Below the pieces are notes generated by a model. It did not search any database, was not told the origin of the DNA, and saw only the letters and a list, made by a program, of their open reading frames with translations. A program made the translations under genes and the position numbers. 64,000 nucleotides of DNA from PALSA-350 sp963794165 (GTDB lineage Bacteria > Acidobacteriota > Terriglobia > Terriglobales > Acidobacteriaceae), in NCBI GenBank assembly GCA_963794165.1, contig CAWCCT010000011.1, positions 372,001 through 436,000 of the forward strand, read 5' to 3'. Shown here piece after piece: positions 17,052-27,658 of the stretch (positions within the stretch are counted from its first letter, which is position 1; the number at the start of each line of letters is the position of its first letter).

Positions 17052-17454
17052 GTTTTCTAAGGCATAGGAGGATCTATCAGTCCGATGAACCAAAAGAAGC
17101 CAAACAAACTGTTCGGCCTCCGTGGACGACCATCGTTCCGATGAGTCTTCCGCCGGTTATTCCTTCGTGGGTTGCTCTCCAGCAGAGCCCGCGTCCGCTT
17201 CGCCGGCCACAACAAGCTTCTCGCACAATCCTGCTGCTGTACACTGCTCAGCAGCGAAACGAAATCTGTCCCTGTTTTCCTTGTCTCAACCGAAGGGTCC
17301 ACTCCAGGTCCACTCCAACCGCTCGTGTCACCAAACAGACGATCGGCGAACAAGAAATCGATTCCCCGCTCGATCGCGTGGGAAACAGTTTTGTCAGTCC
17401 TGATTGATACGAATGAATATACTAGGAAGCTGATTTCGCTTTGCTGGTATTCCT
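17052..17454. other. Intergenic region with no convincing gene
   Basis: Several short overlapping frames occur, but none has a start signal, recognisable motif or consistent coding character. It is probably residue of the IS3 insertion and the upstream region of the next gene. Confidence 0.5.
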
Positions 17455-18792
<1,338 letters not shown>

Positions 18793-18819
18793 GACGGACT
18801 TGCAATCGCGGTTTGAGGT

Positions 18820-19023
18820 CTAACCGACATTCATGGCCTCCGGTTCTTCTTCGTCCATCATCGGTATGTATCGGCGCTGATCTAGGTGCTTGCCGCAGTA
18901 GCAGCAGAACATCATGCCGTTCTCACGCGGCGTACCGACTTCTACGTTGAAGGCGTTGCCGCATGAGACCTCTCACGTCTCGCCATCGTCGATTTCTTTC
19001 CAGGTGCACGCGGCTTGAGACAT
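18820..19023 (-). pseudogene. Small zinc-ribbon protein gene with one in-frame TGA
   Basis: From an ATG at 19023, 67 codons run to TAG (18820-18822). The sense codons give MSQAACTWKEIDDGET, then TGA at 18973-18975, then EVSCGNAFNVEVGTP, ENGMMFCCYCGKHLDQ and an acidic tail. The frame is the same on both sides of the TGA, and TGG (Trp) would restore a full protein. The CGNAF and FCCYCGK cysteines look like a zinc ribbon of phage- or plasmid-type small proteins. A single nonsense substitution, a sequencing error or recoding are the options. Confidence 0.6.
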
Positions 19024-19051
19024 TCGTCCAAGGACAATTGAAGGGACAGAA

Positions 19052-19087
19052 GGAGTAACCCCCAATGCTGGCTCCGGGGGTTACTCC
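19052..19087. repeat. Perfect 12-bp hairpin, dispersed repeat family
   Basis: GGAGTAACCCCC (19052-19063) pairs perfectly with GGGGGTTACTCC (19076-19087) around a 12-base loop. The core GGGGTTACTCC is shared with 4041-4052 and 10517-10527. No poly-T run follows, so it is not an obvious terminator. Confidence 0.7.
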
Positions 19088-19361
19088 GTGAACCAGGATT
19101 GAGCAGCTCAGAACCTCCGCCGGCGCCAGAGCCAGCTCGGATCGACCGACCCGCTGGCCTGACAAAATCGTTGACCTCGAGCCCAAGCGGCAACACCATG
19201 AATCACGTGGTTGAAACCCAACCTTGGATAGAACGTGGGGCTTTCGGGCGGTTTCAGAGATAAGGCCCTAGCCTTACCTCGCTAGAAAGAATCCTGCTAG
19301 ACTTGCCGTGCTGCAGGCAGGGGTATCAGTTTCGCCGAAGTTTGGCGAAGATGAGGTAGTG

Positions 19362-20108
19362 ATGAAACCGTCCAAGCACCGGGTACTCGTCCTTGGAATT
19401 CTTTCGCCCGTTTTAGCTGTAATCCTCTATGCGCTCGTGTATGGAGTCCTCACGCGGTTTAGTCATGACCGTGAAAAGGACTGGCTGTTTCGGCTATCTG
19501 CATCCACGCTCGCGATGGTCATTCCGTTTCTATTCACGGTCGCTCTAGCAATTGCGGACCGACGTAGCGGTACGCTGTCCTTATCCGGGAAAATAGGACT
19601 CGTTTTCGCGACTCTCTCGCTCGGGATTGCCTGGAAGCCGGTGAGCGATGGCATTCTTCGCTCACAACAGACGCGAAACGCTGCGATGCACGACATATCC
19701 GCTCCGCTTTTCGACACGGTGGACATTTTGGGCAATACGGAGCGCCTCGCTGATCAGGCGGGCAAGGTTGTGCTGATCAACGTCTGGGCGACTTGGTGCG
19801 GGCCTTGCCGCAACGAGATGCCTAAGCTTGATCGACTGTACCTGGCGCGCAAGGATAAGGGATTAGTCGTATTTGGGCTATCGGACGAAGATGTCAGCGT
19901 GCAGCAAAAATACCTAGAAAAGGTCCCTGTGCGTTACCCACTCCTGACGCAAAAAGGGAAAGTGCCCAACCTTTACCGCGATATTGCACGTTACCCTGCG
20001 ATATTTCTGATCGACCGAAGCGGACGCCTGCAGCCCGCGCCGGGTCCAGATCAGCCTTTCGAGAAACTTCAGGTAGCTGTCGATACTCTTCTAAACAAGC
20101 GGCCCTAG
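19362..20108 (+). CDS. TlpA-like membrane-bound thioredoxin-fold protein
   Basis: From the ATG at 19362 (GAGG six bases upstream) the protein has 248 residues. Membrane segments near 8-30, 46-66 and 74-92 are followed by a thioredoxin domain with NVWATWCGPCRNEMPKLD (Cys146, Cys149) and the cis-Pro region RYPAIFLIDRSG. TlpA/ResA proteins reduce specific external disulfides. Several membrane segments before the domain are more than the usual single anchor. It is separate from the redox operon at 59087-64000. Confidence 0.82.
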   Translation: MKPSKHRVLVLGILSPVLAVILYALVYGVLTRFSHDREKDWLFRLSASTLAMVIPFLFTVALAIADRRSGTLSLSGKIGLVFATLSLGIAWKPVSDGILRSQQTRNAAMHDISAPLFDTVDILGNTERLADQAGKVVLINVWATWCGPCRNEMPKLDRLYLARKDKGLVVFGLSDEDVSVQQKYLEKVPVRYPLLTQKGKVPNLYRDIARYPAIFLIDRSGRLQPAPGPDQPFEKLQVAVDTLLNKRP

Positions 20109-20332
20109 CTTTTGGAGCGTAAATGGGGGGTAGCTTCGTAGTCGTTCCTGGTCGCCATCCGAAACGCGGGGACGTCAATTCGATGTCTTTGATCGAAGTG
20201 GGACTCCGCGTTCTGCTTCTCAAACCACCCAACGTAGTACAAAGACCAATTTCGATCCGTCAGGATGGGCGCTTGTGGATACAACAAGTTGGGCGCTCCG
20301 AGGGCAGTAGAAACTAAGCGGGAGGAAGCCCA

Positions 20333-20662
20333 ATGGAACCGATAAGCCTACAAAGTCTCATCAATCTTACTCAGGACGACGGCAGCGTGTTGTCGCCACA
20401 GAGCGAGTGGACATTGTCTGACTTCAAGTCGTATTGGCCGTTTCTGAGGAAGTATCAGACCAGCCATCAGACCTTTGCCGATCTGTCACGACTCGTCTAC
20501 TGCATGGAACACGGGCTCAAGTTTGAGTGGGCGAAAGCGTGGGAAGCCCACCGAGCAAACGACTGGCCGGAGCCGCCCTCGGATGTACAGATGCGGTGCC
20601 TCGAACACAAACTGGTGTTCGACTCTCTGATCCGTGACCGAGTTTACGAGGAAACCATGTAG
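20333..20662 (+). CDS. Hypothetical protein (109 aa)
   Basis: A strong GGGAGGA lies 8 bases before the ATG. The 109-residue protein is soluble and rich in Trp, Glu and Lys (WTLSDFKSYWPFLRKY, FEWAKAWEAHRANDWPEPP, CLEHKLVFDSLIRDRVYEE). It is probably all-helical. I recognise no family, and no partner gene is close enough to suggest an operon. Confidence 0.65.
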   Translation: MEPISLQSLINLTQDDGSVLSPQSEWTLSDFKSYWPFLRKYQTSHQTFADLSRLVYCMEHGLKFEWAKAWEAHRANDWPEPPSDVQMRCLEHKLVFDSLIRDRVYEETM

Positions 20663-21073
20663 ACGAAAGCACAAGTGACCAACAAAGAAGACGCAGCCCG
20701 CGATCGATCAGTTTCTAACTATCAAACCCTGAACCAGAGAGTGAGACGTCGTCGGCGTTGGGAATGGCTGCTCGTGTGCGTACGCCAGCGGGTCTGTATC
20801 GGAGAGACTTCCTTTACCTATGGTCGCCATGGGTTCGTGTCCTTTCTGTCGATGGAATTTGTTCGCTTGTGCGGGGGCGGCAGCGGTTACGCAGGACAGG
20901 TTATTCTTCGGCCCGACGCAAGGCAAAGATTGCGCAGCCTATCAGTGCAGTGAGGACCAGTTAACTGTCACAAGTGACAGTCGGCAGCGAAATTAACAGA
21001 GGCTCCGGATCACGCCTAGATCATAGGCAACGCGGCCCACCTGATGCCCGCAAAGTCATTCCCGGTAAATTCT
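20663..21073. other. Intergenic region with no convincing gene
   Basis: A 92-codon plus-strand frame (20675-20953) starts without a ribosome-binding site and has Arg-rich, motif-free sequence. An antisense frame is equally weak. Nothing else is supported. Confidence 0.45.
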
Positions 21074-21481
21074 CTAATGCAGCGATACACCTTGATTCGG
21101 GGAGTCCAGCGAGAACGTTGGTATCTCAATATCAAACCGTTCGCCACTATCGCTTTCCATCTCGTAACTCCCACCCATCATCCCCGACGGCGTGTTAAGA
21201 AGCGCACCGCTGCTGTACGTATGACTTTCGCCAGGCTTGAGAAATGGTTGCTGCCCAATCACGCCCGATCCCTTGACCTCGGTCAATTCGCCGCGCGCAT
21301 TCGTGATCATCCAGTGCCGGCTTAATAATTGCACCGTTTCCCGTCCCTGATTCTCGATAGTCACGCGATAGGCCCAAAGATACTGTGAATTGGAGGGCGT
21401 TGAATCCGCCTCAAGGTAAGTAGGCACAACGCTTACCGCTATTCCCCTGGTGATTGCTTTGTACGCTGTCCGATCTGCCAT
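21074..21481 (-). CDS. apaG: ApaG domain protein
   Basis: From the ATG at 21481 the protein has 135 residues, the usual ApaG length. It shows the family pattern: GIAVSVVPTYLEADS, YLWAYRVTIENQGRETVQLLSRHW, VKGSGVIGQQPFLKPGESHTY, GMMGGSYEM. ApaG is a fibronectin-III-like beta sandwich linked to Co/Mg phenotypes in enterics, with no settled biochemical role. A longer N-terminus (to 21571) is possible in frame but is not family-like. No ksgA or apaH is adjacent. Confidence 0.88.
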   Translation of the reverse strand: MADRTAYKAITRGIAVSVVPTYLEADSTPSNSQYLWAYRVTIENQGRETVQLLSRHWMITNARGELTEVKGSGVIGQQPFLKPGESHTYSSGALLNTPSGMMGGSYEMESDSGERFDIEIPTFSLDSPNQGVSLH

Positions 21482-21901
21482 AAAGATAAGGTTAGAGCAA
21501 AGTCTAAGGATGAGCCAGGGGCCCTGCGTCTTGATTAGCCCGCTACGCCCAATAGAACCACCAAGCCGCACTCATCCTCAACCCGATACGTTCATCGAAC
21601 TATTGGGTTCGATCTTGCGTGACCCGCGAGTTGCCGATGAATCGGCTTTTCGCAACCTGTATCCACTGGTGATTATGGATGTCTCGCGCAAGTACTTCAC
21701 GAACATTGAGGCGGGTAAGCTGTTCCTTCGGGGACCGATGAACACGTTCTCGAACGCGCCCACAATTCGACGAAGTTGACCAGCGCTAAGATCGATCCCT
21801 CGTCGATGGCAGTGGCGAACGACCAGATCCCCGGATAGCGACTTCGACCATGTGCCGACTTCCGGTTTACCGACCATACGAGAATTAAGAGTGTGTTAGA
21901 T
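21482..21901. other. Intergenic region with no convincing gene
   Basis: Short minus-strand frames overlap here. None has a recognisable motif. One of them (21697-22014) also runs antisense in another frame into the cupin gene. Confidence 0.4.
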
Positions 21902-22255
21902 TTACGAATCCTTGACGCGTTCGGCCCGATGGCCACCAAATGCGTGGATAGTTCTAGTTCCAGCGAGAACTTCTCCATTGTGCGGCACTCCACGAGCGAT
22001 GAAATATTCCTCACCCGCTCTCACTGGTATGCGTTCCCCATGGATGATCAATGTGTAGCATCCCTGCACAACAATCATGTATTCGTCGTAGTCATGGGTG
22101 TGGGCTGCAGATGCCGCAGTGTTGCTGCAGGTCCAAAATGCCATTTGACTACCATCTTTACCGTCAAAAACATAACCCTCAACTCCGGGAGTCGCTTGAT
22201 TGGACCTCGCTACCCTGTTTGCCGGATGTTTCATGAACTCGGGAAAATTGTCCAT
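21902..22255 (-). CDS. Small cupin domain protein
   Basis: The product is 117 residues from the ATG at 22255. It contains the two cupin motifs: HTHDYDEYMIVVQG (metal-binding His, His and Glu) and FIARGVPHNGEVLAGTRTIHAFG. Single-domain cupins of this size act as small isomerases, dioxygenases or sensors. The substrate is not evident. An in-frame GTG three codons upstream is an alternative start. It is divergent from the CYTH gene. Confidence 0.82.
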   Translation of the reverse strand: MDNFPEFMKHPANRVARSNQATPGVEGYVFDGKDGSQMAFWTCSNTAASAAHTHDYDEYMIVVQGCYTLIIHGERIPVRAGEEYFIARGVPHNGEVLAGTRTIHAFGGHRAERVKDS

Positions 22256-22371
22256 AACGCACACACTGTCACACGCTAGCAGGGGACGTCAATCCGATGT
22301 CTAGAACCTGTTCTTTCGCTTCAAAGGTTCCTCCACTTCCCATCTGCCTGGTTTCTGGCAAGAATGTAAAT

Positions 22372-22905
22372 ATGCCGCCAGAGCACAAATACGGCAGGAT
22401 CGAACGTGAACGCCGGTTCCTTCTCGACCAGTTTCCCAATCATGTGAATGCAGTACGAGTCCGTCGAATCACCGACCGCTACATCGACGGCACTACTCTT
22501 CGCTTGCGGGAGCAGAGCGAAGACGGTGGCCCAACGATGTTCAAGCTCACTCAGAAGGTTCCAGCCCGAGCAAGTGGAGCGCAACAGGGATTGATCACGA
22601 CCATGTACCTGACTGCGGAGGAGTTTTGCATGTTCGCGCAACTTTCGGCTAAGAGGCTCAGCAAGACTCGTTACAGCGTGCCGCCTTTTGGCATCGACAT
22701 ATTCGAAGGTGAATTGGAAGGTTTACTTCTGGCCGAAGCAGAGTTCGATTCGGCAGCCGAGGCTGATGCCCTGACGCCTCCGTCCTTTATTTTTAAGGAA
22801 GTGTCCGCAGACATGCGATTCACCGGAGGCCAGCTTGTCTGCGCTTCGCGTCGCGACATCCAGGCTTGGCTCTTGGAATATGGGATCAGACTCAAGTCAC
22901 TGTGA
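22372..22905 (+). CDS. CYTH-like domain protein
   Basis: From the ATG at 22372 the protein has 177 residues with the CYTH pattern: an early alternating charged strand (GRIERERRFLL), ITDRYIDGTTLRLREQ, MFKLTQKV and the acidic metal-binding strand IDIFEGELEGLLLAEAEF. CYTH enzymes form a tunnel that binds triphosphates or polyphosphate and use divalent metals (thiamine triphosphatase, class IV adenylate cyclase, polyphosphatases). The exact reaction cannot be assigned. An in-frame start at 22297 adds a Cys/Ser-rich leader of doubtful value. Confidence 0.75.
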   Translation: MPPEHKYGRIERERRFLLDQFPNHVNAVRVRRITDRYIDGTTLRLREQSEDGGPTMFKLTQKVPARASGAQQGLITTMYLTAEEFCMFAQLSAKRLSKTRYSVPPFGIDIFEGELEGLLLAEAEFDSAAEADALTPPSFIFKEVSADMRFTGGQLVCASRRDIQAWLLEYGIRLKSL

Positions 22906-23162
22906 AGTTGTAGCTCGTATATCTGAAACAGCGGAAGAAGGATGGTAGATCGGTCCGGAAGATTCCTCCTGGATCATCGGCTACTCGGAAGTTACTATTT
23001 GTTTAACAACTCGGGATTGGCTTACGCTGTCTGGAGAAATCAGTACCGGAAAGTCGGCCAGTATTTACAAATCCAGTCCACTTGGACGTAAAACCGGCTT
23101 TCTCGGACGATGGCTGGAAAGTCGGGAAGTTAGCCTTCGAGCAAGCGACCAGCGAGTGGATT

Positions 23163-25205
23163 TCATTCAGGTAATCCGATCTTCCGCAGCATTGCGGAGA
23201 ATCGCGGATCGCTGCGCAGGTTCTTGTAGCCAGGCGCATATTTCAACAAAGTCAGATCTTCCCCTTCACGTGCCTCATAAGCTTTCTCCAACCATGCAAA
23301 GGCCGTATCCGTTTGGCCGGCCAGAGCGTACGCTGCGGCTAAGTTGCTGGGCGAAGGATAGGCTCCAGGTTGTTTGCTGGCTTGCAGCTCAAGCTCCAGA
23401 TGCTTCTGCCAAAATCCCTTTTCTCCGCCGTTTTTGAAGGCTCTCTCCATCACATTGGCTCTGGCCGCTGCTTCTTCTGTACTGGAACCGCTAAGCACCT
23501 CGGTCTTTTCATGCTCTTTGATCGCCTCCTCGTATCTTCCCATCGTGAGCAGGAGCCAGGAAAAGTATTCGTGAGCGAGCGGGAAGCTGGGATCCATGGC
23601 GATGGTGTGGCGGAATTGGCGGTATGCATTCTCGTTATCCCCAGCGAACATGTAGGTCATACCCATGAAGTTGTTTATGGGTAACGAGAGGGGATCGATT
23701 TCAATGGCGCGGTTGTTTTCAGCGATGGCTTGCGCTTTTCGGCCCATGGGCATGAGGAAGCAATTGGAATAAAACAAATGGGCATATGGCGAGTTGGGAT
23801 TGACTTCAAGCGCCTCTAGAAATTCTCTTTCCGCTCCCGGAAAATCAAACTCGTAATGCGATTTCTCCATCCCGAGGGCGGCGTGCGCTTCGGCGAGCGA
23901 GGGATCCAACTGAATAGCCCTGGTCGCAGCCTCCCTTGCCTGCGGGAAGCTTTCCCTGGGCGAATACACGCCAAGGATATTGCTGATGTTATAGGCGTCG
24001 GCTAGGCCGGCATAGGCTAAGGCGAAGTTGGGGTCCTTAGCGGTAGCCTCCTGAAAATACCGAATACTTTCCTTAATGGCATCGGGAGTTCTTTGGTTCC
24101 AATAAAAGCGGCCCTTCAGATAGAGGTCGTAGGCCTCGGGCTTCACACTATGCTTTTTCGATAGCTCGACCTTCTTTTGCGGGGTGAGATTCGCACTGAC
24201 CTGCTCCGCGATCGACCTGCCCAAGTCGTTCTGCACATCAAGCAGGTCCTCGAGCTCGCGGTCGTAGTTCTGAGCCCAGAGGTGGGTCTGGTCACTTACG
24301 CGAATCAACTGCGCGCTGACGCGAGCCTTTCCACCCTCCCGTCGGACGCTTCCTTCGAGGATGTAGTCGACGCCCAGTTCCCGGCCGATCTGGCTGATGG
24401 CTTTGTCTGTGTGCTTGTAGGCCATGGCCGAAGTTCGGGCGATGACGCCAAGATTTTCGGGGCTGAGCTGGCCCAGGTCTGTAATCGTCTCCTCGGTCAG
24501 CCCGTCGCTGAAATACTCCTGCTTCGGGTCGTTGCTCAGATTCTGGAAAGGTAAGATCGCAAGCATCGCACGTTTAGCGGTAGCAGAACCCAAGGAACGA
24601 CGCGTACGCATCATGTATGTAGCGAAGGTGAGAGCCAAGAGCAGAAGAGCTGTCACCAGAACAGCCGTTTTCCAGAGCCACCCCCATCCACCAGGGGCAA
24701 GTGCTGGGTCATCCGGAGTGCTTACTACCTGCGCCGAGCTGACGGTAGCATCATCATTTTTCTTAGGCCCTGTCACATCCACGATCGCGGACAACTCATT
24801 TTCCGTCGCCGCTTCAGTTACTGGAGCGATGAACCGATATCCCCGGCGGGGCAAAGTCTCGATGAATCTTGGATTGCCAGCTGAATCGCCGAAGACCGTT
24901 CGCAGCTTGCGGATTGCGGTGTTCAGGCCCTCGTCGAATCCAACATAAGTATCGACAGGCCACAGCCTCGCCTGCAACTCCTGGCGGGTGACAACCTCTC
25001 CTGGGCGCTCCAGCAACATGGCCAAAACGCGAAAGGGTTGTTCCTGCAACGGTAATCTCCGCCCGTTCTTGTGCACATCACCCGACGCCAGGTCAATCTC
25101 GAAAAGGCCGGTCCGAACTTTACGGCTGGAACTGGCTGGAGGGTTCATCGGCTCACCCTGACCCGCTGCCATATTATCCCAGTCGTACAGTTCAGGAAAT
25201 CGCAC
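23163..25205 (-). CDS. Winged-helix/TolB-like/TPR membrane regulator (CadC-like)
   Basis: The 680-residue protein has an OmpR/CadC-type DNA-binding domain (residues about 30-125: LLERPGEVVTRQELQARLWP, GYRFIAPV). One membrane helix lies near 178-198. A TolB-like domain follows (LAILPFQNLSNDPKQEYFSDG), then about eight TPR units to the end. Acidobacteriota encode many such one-component membrane regulators. AAAGGAG nine bases before the ATG at 25205 supports this start. A small secreted protein gene is divergent at 25321 and may be a target. Confidence 0.88.
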   Translation of the reverse strand: MRFPELYDWDNMAAGQGEPMNPPASSSRKVRTGLFEIDLASGDVHKNGRRLPLQEQPFRVLAMLLERPGEVVTRQELQARLWPVDTYVGFDEGLNTAIRKLRTVFGDSAGNPRFIETLPRRGYRFIAPVTEAATENELSAIVDVTGPKKNDDATVSSAQVVSTPDDPALAPGGWGWLWKTAVLVTALLLLALTFATYMMRTRRSLGSATAKRAMLAILPFQNLSNDPKQEYFSDGLTEETITDLGQLSPENLGVIARTSAMAYKHTDKAISQIGRELGVDYILEGSVRREGGKARVSAQLIRVSDQTHLWAQNYDRELEDLLDVQNDLGRSIAEQVSANLTPQKKVELSKKHSVKPEAYDLYLKGRFYWNQRTPDAIKESIRYFQEATAKDPNFALAYAGLADAYNISNILGVYSPRESFPQAREAATRAIQLDPSLAEAHAALGMEKSHYEFDFPGAEREFLEALEVNPNSPYAHLFYSNCFLMPMGRKAQAIAENNRAIEIDPLSLPINNFMGMTYMFAGDNENAYRQFRHTIAMDPSFPLAHEYFSWLLLTMGRYEEAIKEHEKTEVLSGSSTEEAAARANVMERAFKNGGEKGFWQKHLELELQASKQPGAYPSPSNLAAAYALAGQTDTAFAWLEKAYEAREGEDLTLLKYAPGYKNLRSDPRFSAMLRKIGLPE

Positions 25206-25320
25206 AACTCCTTTGGCAGCATTTTCTTAACAAGTCAGATGCGGGTCAGGAGCGGTCGATTGACTCGGTGGAGGGGGCTGTCTACAAGAAGGATCGCAGG
25301 TCAACTATGAAGGAGGGATT

Positions 25321-25806
25321 ATGAACAGGAAGTTATTCACACATACAGCAGCGTTGGTTCTGCTGACACTCGGTGCTGTGGGGTCAGGACACGCGCTTAC
25401 CGACGTCTCTGGCTGCAACAACAAACTACTTTATGGGCACTACGGATTCACGCTTCAAGGCACCAAATTCCCAGTCACGGGCGTGCCGGGGCCGACGGGT
25501 CTCCAGATAGGCGTTGCGATGGCCGACTTTGACGGCGAGGGCAGCTTTGAACAGATCGATTCGGTGACGATCGCCGGTGAAGCCGTCTCCGATTTCACTC
25601 ACACCCCGGCCAACGGTAAGTACACGGTAAACGCCGATTGCACCGGTACCTTTACCATCGACTTTACCGATGGCAGGCCACCAGTGGTCACCAGCTTCGT
25701 AGTGGTGGAAAATGGCTCCGAGATCGACACCGTGGTCACCAGCGTGGCCGGCAAGGAAGGCATTCTCTCGTTAGGGAGCATAGGGAAGAGAGTCCGCACG
25801 TGGTAA
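25321..25806 (+). CDS. Secreted hypothetical protein
   Basis: AAGGAGGG precedes the ATG. Residues 1-25 form a signal peptide (MNRKLFTHTAALVLLTLGAV, cleavage near SGHA). The mature 135 residues are beta-rich with two cysteines that could pair (SGCNNKLL and NADCTGTF). The pattern NKLLYGHYGFTLQGT and GKYTVNADCTGTFTIDF is typical of small acidobacterial secreted proteins of unknown function. It is divergent from the CadC-like regulator with 115 bases between. Confidence 0.78.
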   Translation: MNRKLFTHTAALVLLTLGAVGSGHALTDVSGCNNKLLYGHYGFTLQGTKFPVTGVPGPTGLQIGVAMADFDGEGSFEQIDSVTIAGEAVSDFTHTPANGKYTVNADCTGTFTIDFTDGRPPVVTSFVVVENGSEIDTVVTSVAGKEGILSLGSIGKRVRTW

Positions 25807-26173
25807 TCCTTCTGACCACGAACCGGGGATCCCCACGTCTCGACCATGAGACCAGGGATCCCCTGGATTTTCGTGGCATTCCCCAAAACTACCCACCGTA
25901 TAGAGAACGACTCCGGCGGAATTTAGAATGACGACTGGGCGAAACCCACGAATCTGGCACTTCACCGACAACCGACGGAGTTTGGCCATGCATTCTTTGC
26001 AGTCACGATGGAAAATGCCTTGCCGCAGCGACACGATTTAAAGCAGACCACAGGGGTCTGGATTTTCCTCATGGGTCGAACTTCAACGATTGCCGCTATG
26101 AAGCATTGAACGGGGTCAAAAGAGCCCGCAAAGACGACGGACGTTCTAAATCTGAAAGATGGGGAGCTCAAGG
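25807..26173. other. Intergenic region, possible tiny Cys-rich frame
   Basis: No gene is firmly supported. A minus-strand frame near 25960-26070 reads MRKIQTPVVCFKSCRCGKAF and continues to a stop after 36 residues. It looks like a piece of a zinc-ribbon protein, but it is too short to call. Confidence 0.35.
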
Positions 26174-26683
26174 ATGACGAGGCCATTTTCGACATCCTTC
26201 AGTGTGAGAAGCATATTGTTCCTGATTTTTTGCTCTGGCATTCCCTGTGCTTTGCTGGCTCAAGCCAACCAGGCTTCCTGGTCGAATCTAAGTGGCTTGC
26301 AGCCAGGACAGAGGATTCAAGTTGTCGGGATGACCTCGAAGAAACATTCCGGAAACTTCGTGAGCATCTCCGATACGGCGATCTCGTACCGGGAGACGAA
26401 TGGCCAACAGAGTACTCCGAAGCAAGAAGTTCTCAGCGTGAAACTCATAGAACACAAACACCGTTTGCGTAACGCCCTCATCGTGGCAGGAGTGGGCGCT
26501 GGTGTGGGAGCCGGAATCGGCGCAGCGCTCCACCAACCATGCCCACCGCAAAGCTTCTGTTTGGATATTGGTGGAGCCGCCCTACCGGCCGGAATCGGCG
26601 CGGTGCTCGGTGGCGTGGGGGGCGCGGTCGTTGGGATTCTTTTGCCCTCTCACAGCACGATTTACCAGGTGAGTTCGCACTAG
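26174..26683 (+). CDS. Exported protein with glycine-rich membrane segments
   Basis: From the ATG at 26174 (GGAG upstream) the protein has 169 residues. It has a signal peptide ending at LLAQ, a short beta domain (LQPGQRIQVVGMTSKKHSG, SISDTAISYRETNGQQS), then two Gly/Ala-rich hydrophobic stretches (VAGVGAGVGAGIGAALH; AGIGAVLGGVGGAVVGILL). This glycine-zipper layout is seen in many short acidobacterial exported proteins. The function is unknown. Confidence 0.72.
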   Translation: MTRPFSTSFSVRSILFLIFCSGIPCALLAQANQASWSNLSGLQPGQRIQVVGMTSKKHSGNFVSISDTAISYRETNGQQSTPKQEVLSVKLIEHKHRLRNALIVAGVGAGVGAGIGAALHQPCPPQSFCLDIGGAALPAGIGAVLGGVGGAVVGILLPSHSTIYQVSSH

Positions 26684-26713
26684 TCTGCCTTGGCTCTTCT
26701 CGTGATCGCCCTC

Positions 26714-26792
26714 AAGAGTCGCATTTTCGGTAAATGGCCCTGCACCAGCCGGTAGAAGAGTCGAATTCACTCAAAATCCCGTTTTCACGGGA
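26714..26792. repeat. Dispersed repeat, copy 1 (TCGCATTTTCGGTAAAT type)
   Basis: The block starts with AGTCGCATTTTCGGTAAAT and ends with the hairpin TCCCGTTTTCACGGGA (26777-26792). The same order, with changes, is found at 32938-33012 in the same orientation, so it is a dispersed intergenic repeat. Confidence 0.6.
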
Positions 26793-26894
26793 ACTCCAGG
26801 TCAGCGCTGAGCGGCGGCCCGTGGGCCAGTCCGGGTCCGTTCGCCCTAAACCCTGAACCCGCCCGTTCCGTCTAATTGATGTGAGGTTTTGGAC

Positions 26895-27068
26895 ATGGAC
26901 AAGGTTCAGCGTCGTGCGCTTGGCTTTGTAGTATGGGTCATTTTAGCTCTCATCGTGACGCTGTTACTCGACTCTTACGTACCCCGGCTGCGGGGTTTGG
27001 GGGGAGCCCTGTGCCTGCCGCTCATGGTTCCGATTGTGCTAATGGAATGGCGGAAACGGCAGCCATAG
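26895..27068 (+). CDS. Very small membrane protein (57 aa)
   Basis: An ATG at 26895 opens a 57-codon frame ending in TAG at 27066. The product has a basic start (MDKVQRRALGF), a membrane segment (VVWVILALIVTLLL), a short loop with DSYVPRLRG, a second segment (GGALCLPLMVPIVLMEW) and a basic end (RKRQP). GAGG lies about 10 bases upstream. The clear two-helix hairpin with positive ends argues for a real gene. The family is unknown. Confidence 0.55.
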   Translation: MDKVQRRALGFVVWVILALIVTLLLDSYVPRLRGLGGALCLPLMVPIVLMEWRKRQP

Positions 27069-27079
27069 TCCAAAGATTG

Positions 27080-27562
27080 TCAGTCACGCTCCCAGAACGG
27101 CGGCGGCTCGAATCCGAGCGCCCGCAGATACACGTATCCCTGGCCGCGATGATGTATCTCATTGTCGATGGCGTACTGGATCGTCACCACCCCGGGGTTC
27201 TCCCACTGGCCGAACGCCTTGTCCACTTCGTTAAACCGATGCGGTGGAATCTTTGCGAACTTCTTGTTCAGCTCAGTGGTCTGCTCGTCCCATAGGCGCA
27301 GAAGTTCCGCTTTGCTGCCTGGCTTCTCCGCCTTGAACTCTTCCCACTTCCCGGTCGACACGCCGTCTACGATGGGCACAGCCATGCGAATGAACTCCCA
27401 GGCCATCTCGGCAAAGGGTCGCATGCCGCCCACTGAAAACTGAAAGAGCTTGTCTTCCGGGAAAGCCTCGATCGTTCTGCGCGTCAGCCGTCTGTGCCCT
27501 TGCCAGTTGTTCAACAGAGCGTCCGCTGTCAGCACGTTCATTGGTGTCGTCTCAGTTGCCAT
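27080..27562 (-). CDS. DinB family protein
   Basis: A perfect GGAGGA lies five bases before the ATG at 27562, which fixes the start. The 160-residue protein has the DinB four-helix pattern with likely metal-binding histidines (WQGHRRLTRRTIEAFPEDKL; YAIDNEIHHRGQGYVYLRALG). DinB/YfiT-like proteins are often metal-dependent thiol transferases or are induced with DNA damage. It is divergent from the WYL regulator gene, with 96 bases between, a common arrangement for regulator and target. Confidence 0.87.
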   Translation of the reverse strand: MATETTPMNVLTADALLNNWQGHRRLTRRTIEAFPEDKLFQFSVGGMRPFAEMAWEFIRMAVPIVDGVSTGKWEEFKAEKPGSKAELLRLWDEQTTELNKKFAKIPPHRFNEVDKAFGQWENPGVVTIQYAIDNEIHHRGQGYVYLRALGFEPPPFWERD

Positions 27563-27658
27563 TTGTATCCTCCGTGTGGCCCTTCTGGACCTCATTCCTG
27601 AAGACTACGAGCGATTCCCGACAGAACCTGTCGTAAATTAGAATCAGGATCAATTTAT

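Noticed and set aside
20675..20953. 92-codon plus-strand frame
   Set aside because: Arg-rich with no start signal or family pattern; the antisense frame is equally open.
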